Source: Harmonia axyridis
Lineage: Eukaryota > Arthropoda > Insecta > Coleoptera > Coccinellidae
Length of the DNA: 64,000 bases
Assembly (NCBI RefSeq): GCF_914767665.1
Contig: NC_059504.1
Span: 21,392,501-21,456,500, forward strand
Reading direction: 5' to 3'
Part shown: piece by piece, positions 1 through 10,029 of the stretch
How the letters are laid out: each line of letters begins with the position of its first letter
Numbering within the stretch: position 1 is the stretch's first letter
Notes under the pieces: generated by a model
What the model was told of the DNA's origin: nothing
Databases searched by the model: none
Seen by the model: the letters and a program-made list of their open reading frames with translations, nothing else
Position numbers and translations under genes: made by a program

Positions 1-889
1 CATTGATGTTGTTGCATGTTTCTGTAATAAATTTCATCTTCAAACGTTGTTGAGTTGAAGTATTGAACTGAAGTTCTGTTGTAAGGTCCTTATAGAGATT
101 TTGTTCTCCTGATAATTTAAAAATTTCAGTTTTATGTGAAATAACAATTTCAATTTCCATGCGAAATTTCATGTTGGTTGTGTCTCTAGAACTATATAGA
201 GAAAATTCAAGAAGAATATCGAAAAAATAATGCCCAATTTTTACGTAGCAAATGATCCGATCGAGTTGAAATTTTGTAAGTCTTAAACAGAATAACAATT
301 CAAAACTTCGTGCAAAATTTCATGTAAATAGCGGAATCAGGATTATAAAAAATTCATCGAGAAAATTAGGAAAGTACTGACGTGACGTCCGTTCCACTCT
401 CGGCTGGACCGTTGGGTCAAAGCCAGCTAGATCAAGTAGCGACCTTACTCCTCAGTAACGGCTGAAATGTTGAAAAATTTGCACCCTGATATTTAGAGAG
501 ATTACTATTTCTAGAATGTGCGTTGATTATCTGAGCAAAGAAAAGAAATACTGCAAGATGATTGAGGTAATTCCGGAATATTTCTTATGACTTTTCTTCA
601 ACAAAAATAGGAGCCATTCTACGTTTCATGTCATGATACTCTACAGATTAAGCGGGTAATTGTTATACATAATACCTAATTGAACTTCGGGTGCACATAT
701 TCTGAAATTTAAGAGACCAGCTTGTTTTCAGACCGAGAAAATATAATAGAAAATTAGAAAACACTAAAAGGTCTTCAGTCAAAAATCTTATAGTAGTTCG
801 TAAGATAATGGTTCATGAGATATTTCTTAAAAGCATCACATCATTTTGAAATTGAACCAGCACCAGCGTTCAAAAGTTTTAGATTTACA
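1..889. other. A+T-rich stretch without a recognised gene
   Basis: No frame in this stretch resembles a known protein. Around 360-390 a short segment (GGAAAGTACTGACGTGACGT) matches the terminal sequence of the palindromic MITE family seen whole at 17728-17899, so a lone MITE end is likely. The rest is A+T-rich sequence with diverged repeats of an AAATTTCAT/ATGAAATTT type. Confidence 0.5.
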
Positions 890-1135
890 TCAGTTCTCTC
901 CTCATGTGTTTTTATATTGATGTTTTTTTATGATTTATTTTGTTATTTAGGTTGTTTTATACCAATGAAATTTATTATATTTTATTTAGGTTGAAATGAA
1001 CAGGAGATGTACTTAGGTGCATTACTGGACTCCGCCTATTCTCACATTTTCGAAGTTATTTTTTTTTTTTTGTAAAATCATTTGTATTGATCTTGTATTG
1101 TGGGAATAAAGTCAATTATTATTATTATTATTTTT
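890..1135 (+). repeat. 3' tail of a non-LTR retrotransposon, (TTA)n
   Basis: The stretch ends in GGGAATAAA followed by about six TTA units. This is the usual look of the 3' end of a non-LTR retrotransposon that ends in a simple repeat rather than poly(A). A related tail on the other strand is at about 26205-26245. No reverse transcriptase reading frame is joined to it, so the copy is either strongly 5'-truncated or a SINE-like derivative. The family is not identified. Confidence 0.45.
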
Positions 1136-1171
1136 ATATGTAGTACAATGATCTATTACAATGAAGAAATG

Positions 1172-1330
1172 AAATTGGGAAAGCATTGACGTGAACTTTC
1201 TCGTTCTTCAATGGGCTAATTATGCCCTTGGAGACCACATAATGAAATATATGTGTATGTGGTATCCAAGGGCGCAATTTGCGCATGAATAACGAGTACT
1301 CAAATGCCTGACTTCTTCTTCTTCTTTTCA
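1172..1330. repeat. Palindromic MITE, GGGAAAGCATTGACGTGA family
   Basis: The segment starts with GGGAAAGCATTGACGTGA and holds two facing arms, ATTATGCCCTTGGAGACCAC and a near-complement around 1258-1282. The same family appears at 17728-17899 and, interrupted by a mariner, at 24356-24446 plus 25733-25815. It encodes no protein. Its superfamily cannot be told from the ends. Confidence 0.6.
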
Positions 1331-2100
1331 ATAACTTCCAACAGCAGGCCACAATCAGTCCCATTGCCAGTCACCGCTGTGGGAAATGGGCTCAGCAATA
1401 GTGCTATGTACCCAAAATCAGTGTATTTGGATTCAGCTTCAGTGACCTCTTCATTAAGTGGGATGATTCCCGGGACTGTGGAGTCTAGGATGTACCTATA
1501 TCATCCCACATATCAGTTTAGTCATTATTAAACAACAAATTTAATCGCAATCAGGCAAATAAAGCAACAGCAGTGTAGGATCAAAAACACAGGGGAAAGA
1601 AAAAACATTGGGACATATAACTACATGCTGACTATTGCTCAAAAATCAATCAAAGAAAGCTACTGTCTACCAAAGCACACAAAAAAAATACCGCATTAGC
1701 ATCCAACCTCCATCTCAAACTTTAATCCCACAAGAAGTCAAAAAAGAAAAAATAATATCGTACGCGACCAAGTTACCAGAGAATATAACCTCAAAAATAT
1801 TAATGGGCAAGGCAAATTTCATCTGAGAAAGACCTTCGTAAAGCTGACAGGATTTCGCCAAATTATTCTCGCATGAAAAGTGAAAAGAACATATGAAAAA
1901 AGTCAAAGTTTTCACCGCAGCCACACAATGGGTAATCCAGTATTCCCAGTCTATATAAATGACTTGGGACAGTGCAGTGTCCCGACCTCAGTCTACAAAA
2001 GGTTGAAATGAACTTTCTGGGACGGTCCACCCCTCTAAACAAATGCCTGACTTCAAGTCAGTGTTCCACTAGAAATTTTTTTTTGTTCAGTATTTACGGA
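1331..2100. other. Unassigned stretch, possible reverse transcriptase scrap
   Basis: A G+C-richer part (1340-1510) and a lysine-rich reading frame (1635-1826) resemble nothing I know. At about 1945-1980 the plus strand reads VFPVYINDLG, which recalls the LFLVYINDL motif of non-LTR reverse transcriptases. It is too short to count as a gene. Confidence 0.3.
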
Positions 2101-2103
2101 ATG

Positions 2104-3396
2104 TACAGGGTGAGTCTATAGTGCCGATCGGTCTAAAACTCTCTTAAATTTTAGTCTAGGTCTAGGCGAATGATTCAAATTTTGACGGAATCGACAGCAC
2201 TCGGCGCATAAACTTGAATTATTTTTTATTCTATAGGCTTGTTCGAAAGTAGTGAAACACGATATCACCAGGTTTTTCTAGATACCCCATTTATAATCAT
2301 TTATTTTTGTTACTTTTTGACGTAGGCCACTTTTTTAGAAAATTTGGCTTTAAAGGTTTGAACTGAAGATCGAGATAATTGTAAGATTCATTTTTTATTG
2401 AATTCCCGAAAAGTTTTCATGTCGGAAAACCTAGTGAGTAATCTTCATCACTAATAAATTAATGACTAATTGATTGAATAATTTTCAAAATTGAATTTTT
2501 TTGTACTGAGGCTGGCAATATACTTTTCTCACATACAATTTCAAAGGGATAAGATTAGTGAACTCTTCTTAATATTTACTAATAATAATAATTGAAGATA
2601 AGTCAAATCAAATCCTCAAAATATTCGGAAACATTCATCTTGGTGAAATGAAATGGAGACCACGTGAAAAAAAAGGAACATACTCTGAATTGAAGTTACT
2701 GCATATTTGCAGCTGAAAAAGTCTCATCAATATTTATCGCTCATATGATCTGCCCAGATGTCTGCAAACTTTTTAATAATTTCAATGAACTGAGGAGCAG
2801 TTTGATTTGAAGAAGTTTGCAGACATCTTATTAGATCATTAGGAACGATGAAATAATGATGAGACTTTTTCAGCTAAAATATGCAATCATATTGAACTCA
2901 TCCTTGAGAGAATTCTCTCTATGTTTGTGTGTGATATTAGGTAGAGTTGATCTTATATCCGTTTGAAATTGTATGGTTGAAAATAATACCGCCAGCCTCA
3001 TTACAAAAAATGTTTCAACAAAAAATGAAGCCTACTCACTAGACTATCCGACAGGCGAAAAAAAGTCAGGGCATGCCTTTTGGAAAAATGGATTTATTGA
3101 CATTTTAAGAGGTCATTTTCAAAAAATTTCTGTGTTTCGGACCACCTGTGGGGCAATTCGTAAATTTTGCTGAAGACTTGAAAACTTTTCGGCAATTCAA
3201 TATTCTATTTATTATTTCTAAATCAGAATACCCTGGAGATATTGATATTAAAAAAAAATTGGCATCTCCATTTGAAAAAATAGGATGTTATCGTGTTTCA
3301 TCACTTTTGGACTAGCCTGTAGAGACAAAAATAATTCAAACTTATGCGCTGAGTGCTGTCGATTCTGTCGAGTTATCGACCGATCGGGCACTATAG
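2104..3396. mobile_element. TIR element starting TACAGGGTGAGT, with a nested foldback insert
   Basis: The left arm (2104-2280) contains TATAGTGCCGATCGGTC, ACAGCACTCGGCGCATAA and GTGAAACACGATATCA. The right arm (3285-3396) carries the complements of all three in reverse order, so the two form long imperfect inverted repeats. The right copy lacks the outer CACCCTGTA. A related left end begins at 63596. Internal sequence at 2315-2440 and 3050-3180 is found contiguous at 60681-60950, which shows that 2440-3050 is a later insertion. There is no transposase. This is a non-autonomous element of unknown superfamily. Confidence 0.65.
2410..3058. repeat. Nested foldback element
   Basis: Facing pairs run inward: GTCGGAAAACCTAGTGAGTA against TACTCACTAGACTATCCGAC, then GAGGCTGGCA against TGCCAGCCTC-type sequence, then a tight inner palindrome at 2701-2884 (GCATATTTGCAGCTGAAAAA against its complement, and GATGTCTGCAAAC against GTTTGCAGACATC). 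It sits inside the larger inverted repeat 2104-3396. No coding potential is seen. Confidence 0.55.
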
Positions 3397-4552
3397 AATA
3401 TATAATAGGATAAATTGACAATTAATGAACTGCTTTTAATTATTTATTCGGAAAACAATGCAAGATTCGAATGAACAATTTCTGAAGAACAAACAATATT
3501 TTAGTTGTTTCACCCAAATAAAAATAAGAATTCAAAAAAAATTCTTTGGTTGAAAGTATGGATTAAGGATCTAATGAAAGCCTAATGAGACTCTTATCAC
3601 TTTAGACATCCTTGCAAATGTTCAAATAAATTAGCTTGAACGATCTCCAAATACCATCTATCTTAAAAACTATGCATTTTGGGACCCATTGGCCGTGGTT
3701 ATTGGAATTTATTTTCATAAATAGATCTGACAAACCACTTTTTTGAATATTGTCGCATTTTTTGTTAACACCATCTATAAATAATGATCGAATGCATCCG
3801 AATCAAAGAATTTCTTATTCCTATAATCTATATTGTGTATCTTTGAGAACGAAAGGATTTTTGTTCATTCCGACTGAGGTTCTTAATTGATAATAATGAA
3901 CAAAAAATTTGTGTTTTTGACCCAGTTGTTTCCATATAAGATTCCACTAATACATTCAGCATTTTAATCCACCAAAAATATATTTCACTCTCCATATAAA
4001 AAGATGAAGAATAGCAATATCCATATTTCATGAAGCTCATTAATTTGAAAAATAGGTATTCTGATATCATATATTAGTCGACGAGTCGGCTCAATAAAAA
4101 CACCATTCCTTGGCTACCTGAATCATTAGACGGATCATTTTTATAACAGGCTGGTGCCGAAAATGCACTTTATTAACACATCAATGACCTGCCGGAGATA
4201 TAATATTTTATTGACCAATATATAAGGAATTGTATGAATGAGAGTTTCTATTTCTTGTACTGAGAAAAGCACCGTACTGAAATAGGTAAGAAGTTTTGGT
4301 GCGCTTGTTCATCTGCCCGTTTCCTCTTCAGATCTGATCACTGAAAAAATTGTTGACCTAGAATGTAAATGTAGGGTTCTGATGATACGATCCTGTTGAA
4401 ATTTTGTATAAACATTCGAGTGGTTATTTTACATGTATCAGGTGTCCAAAATTCGTTATCTAGTGATTCCAGATCCCCTTAATTGAACTAAAAAAAAATG
4501 CATGCCACATTTTCGGGCTCGATTTTCGAGAGAATTCAACTGCTTTCAAGCT
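3397..4552. other. A+T-rich stretch without a recognised gene
   Basis: The only open frame of note (minus strand 3828-4070, 80 codons) has no recognisable motif. No inverted repeats, tails or conserved protein signatures were found. Confidence 0.45.
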
Positions 4553-5208
4553 ATAAGAGAAAATTGGAAAACTATGTAAAATGAAAAGTTCTCATAATTT
4601 CTTTATTATTGTTGCTATCAACATGAAACAAAAACATCCTACATTTTTATAGATAAGCACTTGGTTGATTTGCCGTGTGAAACTGAAACTTTTGATTATT
4701 TTTTTAGTTTGATTAGGAATTTATATTTCATGTTTTATATTTTTGAAAACGGAAAATTTGAGCGATTTTATTTGTTCTAGAAAATGTTATAGTATACAGT
4801 TACGAAACTCAAGTTTATTATCTTGTTTTTTTTTTAGTTTGATTTTTGTTGATATCAACATGAAGCTATTCTCAAGCTATAAGAGAAAACTGGGGAATGA
4901 CGTGAAATGAAAAGTTCTCATAACTTCTCTATTATTGTTGCTATCAACATGAAACAAAAACATCCTACAGGCACTTTTTTTTACTAGAATTCATTGGTAT
5001 GATAATTTATTGTTTATTGTCATTAGTTTTGAAGTTATACATTATAAGTTTGAAGTTATGATTCATTACAACTTCAAAACTAATGACAATAAAAAATAAA
5101 TTATTGCACCAATGAATTCTACCTGCAGAATGTTTTTGTTTCATGTTGATAGCAACAATAATAAAGAAGTTATAGAACTTTTCATTTCACGTCATTTCAA
5201 GCCATGAG
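4553..5208. repeat. Foldback repeat with direct and inverted copies
   Basis: A segment ending CAACATGAAACAAAAACATC occurs at 4555-4645, again at 4895-4970 in the same direction, and inverted at 5125-5196. The second and third copies face each other around a centre near 5046, where GAATTCATTGGT and CATTAGTTTTGAAGTT are mirrored. The structure is a MITE-like palindrome plus one extra half copy. It has no coding capacity. Confidence 0.6.
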
Positions 5209-5489
5209 AGTGTCACAAATTGATCGAACCATTTTTTCTTCAAAAGATTCTTGAACAATATCTCGGTTATCGATTAGTTTGCGAACAAAAGTTACACAGG
5301 GTGATTTATTAGGTCACCGACAAACTTTAAGAGGTCATGCAATTTTAACGAAAAAACATTATGGGAACATATGACCGATTTCAATTATTTGAGTTGATGT
5401 AAATACACTTGTCAGTTCACTCTGTTATATTTCAAGGTTATGTCATTTAGCATTTATTTATTTGTGCTAATTAAGCATCGTCCTGAAAA
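5209..5489. other. Short spacer with a lone TACACAGGGTG terminus
   Basis: The sequence ACAGGGTGATTTATTAGG at about 5297 resembles the outer end of the TACAGGGTG elements found through the window. No opposite end could be paired with it. Nothing else is recognised. Confidence 0.35.
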
Positions 5490-6425
5490 TAAAGAAACCC
5501 AACAAAATGAAAAGTTCCATAGGTACATAATACCAAGAAATTTGAGTACTACTTCCCGAAAAAAATATTTGAATACAGAATAAAGTACTGTGTAATATAC
5601 AATTCATTTAGATCGAAAGAAATTATCTCATAAAATGAAGAACATTTGTAACAATCATCCCATATAAAAATATTGATTTGCATCACTCAGCTCAATATTT
5701 CTGAAGCCTTTAATCTGAACTGTAGTTACACCCAAAATTAATCCATTTAATCTCTCTACTGTAATTATGACTTTTTTGTTATTGATGTTATTATTACTCA
5801 AACTTCTGGCTTCGAATATTTCATTTCACAGATACTTACTTTCTCAATTACATTTTTTATGTTATGGTCAACTCTACTACTTGATTCATCTTGATTTTGG
5901 TATTGAAAATAAACTAGTAGTATTCAGTATAAGTATCTCCAATTGAATATTATACCTCATTCAACTCACTGATTTTTTCTCTTTTTTTACATTAAAACAA
6001 TTTTGACCCTCTGGAAAGTATGTCAATTTCTAAAATAAAATTATCGAATAGCTAATGAATAAAAGTATCACATAAAAATTGTATTTCAATATGTAGTGGT
6101 ATGTTTTGATGAAAACTTGAATGACCTGAAGAAGAATAAAGTAATGATCGGTAGCAGCAGTCTTTAGTGAGATTTTCAGATCTTAATTGTTGTGTCATTT
6201 TATAACAAGACTATTTTGGGAAAACTTCTTTAGATATGGAGTTCGAGAGTGATCTGAAAACAGAATTTTAATGAAGTATTTTCATATTTTCAGAGCTGTG
6301 TCAAAGCTCAGTAAATTGTAGGAGTTGAGGTGAGCTTATTCGAACTATTCAACTATTATAAATACATCTAAGTCGGCTGGATGCTTAAATTCCAAAATTT
6401 GGGACGTCACATTTATTGCCTGCTG
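5490..6425. repeat. Interspersed repeat shared with 27005-27815
   Basis: From about 5865 to 6425 this stretch aligns by eye with 27245-27815, for example GAGCTGTGTCAAAGCTCAGT, GTTGAGGTGAGCTTATTC and TACTTGATTC, with several gaps. Weaker similarity reaches back to about 5490. The second copy is internal to the 26291-28327 TIR element, while this copy has no terminal repeats. It is therefore most simply an orphan internal fragment of that family. No conserved frame is seen in either copy. Confidence 0.6.
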
Positions 6426-6510
6426 TTCTTCTGTAATAACCCCTCAAAAACATGAAAAAAAAACTGAATAATTTCTCAAATTTTTTGTGATGAAAGAGAA
6501 TAATAGACCA

Positions 6511-6638
6511 TTATTTGTTTAATCAGATATAAAGGCCAAAGTACACCGGTACCTGAACTAGAAGCCTGAATTTAAGGATTCAGGCTTCTAGTTCAGGTAC
6601 CGGTGTACTTTGGCCTTTATATCTGATTAAACAAATAA
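6511..6638. repeat. Perfect hairpin with 60-bp arms
   Basis: Bases 6511-6570 are the exact reverse complement of 6579-6638, with an 8-base loop TTTAAGGA. The arms include GTACACCGGTACCTGAACTA. Perfect arms mean recent formation, gene conversion, selection or an assembly fold-back. There is no open frame or TIR element around it. It would transcribe into a strong stem. Confidence 0.9.
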
Positions 6639-6884
6639 AAGGGTTAATCTCAATCGTCTAATTTTTTAATTGAAAAGCCAACCAACACAAGGTCTGAACT
6701 GTGTGCATGTACCGTGAAAACAAAATGGTATGTCGAACAATAAACGAACGGCTCTGACCGCAAGTCGTGAAATTAAATTGCGTTTACAAATACTAAAAAA
6801 CTGTCCGGATCTTGTTTCTTGAAAATAATGATCCTTACTTCCGGGCAGCAATTGCCTATCTCTGAATCGTCAATTAGTTACACT

Positions 6885-6977
6885 TTCTCAAGGCTCTTTG
6901 AATATGGGGCATGCTTCAATTCTTACCCTGTTAGACTTCGCAAAGGCATTTGATACCCTAGACCTAGACCTAGACTA
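6885..6977 (+). pseudogene. Reverse transcriptase scrap (FAKAFDTL box)
   Basis: The plus strand reads NMGHASILTLLDFAKAFDTL at about 6900-6960. It matches the palm motif of non-LTR reverse transcriptases around the first catalytic aspartate. It then runs into a CCTAGA-type short repeat and a stop. It is a very small fragment, cut at both ends, and its clade is uncertain (Jockey-like from the wording). Confidence 0.6.
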
Positions 6978-7229
6978 GCCATACTCAACGTGGCGGCCTG
7001 AGCCACGGCATAGTCCAGTATTACAATTTTCACAATAGTATCAAAAATAAGGTTTCGAAATAATGCAAAAATAACGGTATCAATATTTACTCATTTACCT
7101 TTGTTTTCTCCCTTATTGCGTACACACAGAACACTATTACCACAGTATAAACAATGGATTCTTTATATATACTATGTGATATTAACTATACCTAATCTTC
7201 TTAGCGAGAATGCCTTATCTCACGTTTTT
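6978..7229. other. Spacer with no recognised feature
   Basis: This is A+T-rich apart from a small G+C-rich hairpin GGCGGCCTGAGCCACGGC near 7000. No protein similarity or repeat structure was noticed. Confidence 0.3.
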
Positions 7230-7470
7230 TGTTCTTGCAGTTTTCGTTAGTGTAACAACTATGTCTACCTGGGTACCAATTTGAACGAAGACTGGGATAA
7301 TGATCCCAGTCTTCATTAGGGAAGTGAAGCAACCCATTGAGAAGGCTAGAGCATCGTTCAGTAAAATGCCAAAGATCTTCAAAAGCCATGATTTATCAAC
7401 TTCAATTAAAATACGCTTGTTGAGATGCTATATATTCTCGGTACTTCTGTTCGTCGATCAAATTGAGCCC
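7230..7470 (+). pseudogene. RTE-like reverse transcriptase C-terminal fragment
   Basis: The plus strand gives YVYLGTNLNEDWD and then, after a frame change near 7310, IEKARASFSKMPKIFKSHDL and IRLLRCYIFSVLLF. These are the conserved steps of the thumb and C-terminal region of RTE-type endonuclease-reverse transcriptases (YLG...IEKAR...IRLLRCYVFSVLLYG). The similarity stops at about 7452 where YG-VETW would follow. It is a decayed internal scrap. Confidence 0.65.
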
Positions 7471-7479
7471 CTGGTGGAA

Positions 7480-7870
7480 TCATGGAGGCAATGGCAGCAG
7501 AACACCGTAGTAGTATCTGTAAAAAAGGCATAAGTCTCCAACCTTCCTACGGTGATCGAGACTATGAAGGTTGGCAGTTAACGTTGGATCGTCTATTAGG
7601 CGCACTGCTCTTTTTTGAATGGAATCAAGTAGGAGTAACGAGTGCTTAGGAGCTGAACCCCAAGCATGAGAGCAATATTCCATAGCTGGACGCACTTGAG
7701 CCTTATAAAGTAATAAAAGCTGCTTTGGAGTGAACAATTTCCTCGAACGAAATAGATAGCTAAGCTTCTGTGCAGCTGACTTGGCAACTGAGCAGACCAG
7801 CTCATGCCAGGTTGCATTTGGACTGATATTGACCCCTAGAAGCTTAAGTCCATTGGTTGGTTTTCACCTT
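7480..7870 (-). pseudogene. Jockey-type reverse transcriptase C-terminal fragment
   Basis: Read on the minus strand from 7865 down, the frame gives LKLLGVNISPNATWHELV, SAAQKLSYLFRSRKLFTP, QLLLLYKAQVRPAMEYCSHA, LLDSIQKRAVRLIDDP and HRRKVGDLCLFYRYYYG. This is the well-known C-terminal block of Jockey-clade non-LTR retrotransposons. Neither the catalytic palm nor the endonuclease is present. The frame ends at about 7480, where the family usually continues. It abuts the oppositely directed RTE-like piece at 7230-7470. Confidence 0.8.
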
Positions 7871-8177
7871 TATTGCGGTGAAATTGCATAATGAGATGCT
7901 AATTGCATGACGGGGTTGGTTCTTCTTTGAACTTATTGAGAAGAGAATTGAAGAATATATTATTTTAAAGCCAGTTACTATTTTGTAAATGATGTTAATT
8001 TTTGGTAATATTCACGTTGTATATGATTGGATTCATTTATGTTGTATTTTCTTTCATTGATTTCTATTTTTGTTTTTATTTGTATTTTGTCGGGGGTTGA
8101 GTGGAGTAGCCTTTGCTACACTTCGCCCCTAAAATTGCCAAATAAAGACTCTATATTATTAAATATACTACCGTCGT
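7871..8177 (+). repeat. Probable 3' untranslated end of a non-LTR element
   Basis: TTGCCAAATAAAGACTCTAT at 8137-8156, followed by an A+T tail, looks like a polyadenylation signal and 3' end of a retrotransposon. A T-rich stretch precedes it. No coding part is attached. The assignment rests only on this tail shape. Confidence 0.3.
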
Positions 8178-8245
8178 CAAGGGTGAAGTTATGGGCAGGG
8201 GGGTACTGAGGAGAATACCCCCCTCCAAACTCAAACCCATAAATA
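8178..8245. repeat. End of a CAAGGGYGTAG hAT-like family
   Basis: CAAGGGTGAAGTTATGGGCA followed by GGGGGGTACTG and TACCCCCCTCC resembles the termini at 59738 and 63108 and the fragment at 13980. It is a short solo end, bordered by the mariner terminal repeat at 8246. Confidence 0.4.
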
Positions 8246-8905
8246 TACATAGGCGTACAACTTTGTTCCTCCGTTTTTTTCGGAGCTTTATTGTAAAAAA
8301 CTGGTTTTACATTTTTGATTCAAAGTATTGTCCATCGCTGGCTCCCATCTTTCGGGCAGCTTACGAACCCGCGTTGAAAAAACTGGTCATCTTTTGAAGC
8401 GAGCCACGAATCGATCCAATTTTTTACTTCTTCATAAGACCAGAAGAACTGGCCAGCCAGGTCGTGTTCCATTGATCGAAACAAGTAATAGTTCGAGGGA
8501 GCAATAAGGGATAATAAGGTGGATGGGGTAGGAATTCCCATTCCAACGTTTCCATGCAGTAAAATCACTTTATCATGCCTAACGTTGTATTGTGGCCGTT
8601 TGTCTCATTAATTGCATTGATAACGATCGCCTGTGATTGTTTCAGTCGGTTTTAACAACTCATAATACTCTACGCCGTGCTGGTCCCACCAAATACTAAT
8701 CATGACCTTGGAACCGTGAATATTCGGTTTGGCTGTCGACGTGGAAGCATGGTCGTGATATCCTCTTGATTTTCTACGTTTGGGATTATCATAATAAACC
8801 CATTTTTCCTCTCCAGTCACAATGCGATGCAGAAATACCCTCCGTCATTGCCTTGCAAGGCTGTTTACAAGCAAATAAACGCCATTCAAGCGTGCAGTTA
8901 TTTTG
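8246..8905 (-). pseudogene. Dead DD34D mariner transposase, 5'-truncated
   Basis: The left end CATAGGCGTACAACTTTGTT matches the terminal repeat of the mariner at 38519-39730. On the minus strand the frame reads VTGEEKWVYYDNPKRRKS, HASTSTAKPNIHGSKVM and YYELLKPTETITGDRYQ. Later blocks are LFRSMEHDLAGQFFWSYEEV and KNWIDSWLASKDDQFF. The N-terminal DNA-binding part is missing. The block with the second catalytic aspartate (DNARPH) is deleted, and the third site reads APSNYYLF, with Asn where Asp is needed. It cannot be active. Frameshifts lie near 8600 and 8370. Confidence 0.85.
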
Positions 8906-9836
8906 GTTTTGATGTATAGATGAATTAACTTAACTAACTTGTTTGATATTCGGGCAGGACATTTCACAATTTCATTCTTATATTGAAAAGCCCCGAAAAG
9001 AGTGGATAGACAAAGAGTAAAACTTTTCTAGTTCATTAATCAGTTTTGAAATTTCTAACATGCTTTATACCGAATGTTTTAGTTGCCATAAAAGCCGACA
9101 GTCGCCTTCAACCAGCGTCAAGAATGTTCGCTCATAGGGAAATCAGTGCTCCTGATTTTCTTATGTAACGTCAGTCTGCTCTGCGTCAAATAAGTATGTT
9201 TCTGCCTTTAGACGAATCTCCCTAGTGTTTATCAAGATCTCTCCTGCATTGGTCATGACAAATGTATGTCTGGATTCCAAGTATGCCTGGAATCTCGACT
9301 TGAAATGGTACCACCGCTTATGGTTTGTTATATTCAATAATTAATTATTGGAATCAGCCAAAGAAATGTTCTCAGTTTACGTTTAGGTATGTGTAGAATG
9401 CAAAAACCTTATTACCTAATTCGTTCGTGCACCATCCAGAGCTTTTCTCAGAATTTATAAGGCTTATCTGCATAAAATTTTGGTACAAAAATCTCGTGTA
9501 ATTTCGGATTGGTCGTCTAATGAGACATATTCTTCTACCAAAATTTCATGCAAATAACTCTTATGTTATTTTTCGTTAATTGGTAATAGATATCCTCAAG
9601 AAATGGAGTCATTTATGACTTATAAATTTATTCAGAAGCTATGGAAGTTATCCGCATGAAATTTTGGCACATAAGTTTCATAAGACCAATGCAAAATTGG
9701 ATTTTATGCAGAAAATTCTTATAACTTCTGAAGGAACTCATCGATTTTATATCTGAAAGTACTAACTACTTCGATATTTCATATAGAACACCCTGTATAT
9801 TATGCCTTTTTTCGGTGTGCCGTAGTCTCTTAATTA
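8906..9836. other. A+T-rich stretch, end of a TACAGGGTG-type element
   Basis: The segment 9470-9800 ends with AGAACACCCTGTATATTA, the reverse orientation of the TACAGGGTGTT terminus. Upstream A+T-rich text with repeated AAATTT motifs may be its body, but no left end could be paired. Nothing coding is seen. Confidence 0.4.
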
Positions 9837-9868
9837 TACACTGCTCAACAATTGATAGGGATCACTTA
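9837..9868. repeat. Left terminal inverted repeat of the Tc1-like element
   Basis: This 32-bp terminal repeat ends GGGATCACTTA. It matches the complement of 11334-11365 except at two positions and would be the transposase binding and cleavage end. TA lies just outside at 9835-9836. Confidence 0.9.
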
Positions 9869-10029
9869 CTTGTTCTAAATTTATTTCTGAAATATTCACT
9901 TGAGAAAAGAATGAAAAAATGGAAAGTTGGAGAGAAAAAAAGACTTTATTAGGAACACTCAAAAGTCTGTGTTTGAATAACATAAAAATTTTATGATGAA
10001 ACCACAACAAGGCTGAAGTTTCGGTTAAG

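Noticed and set aside
1304..1531. 75-codon plus-strand frame, G+C-richer
   Set aside because: It begins in a CTT repeat at the MITE edge and has no similarity I can name. It could be part of an unknown element, so it was not called.
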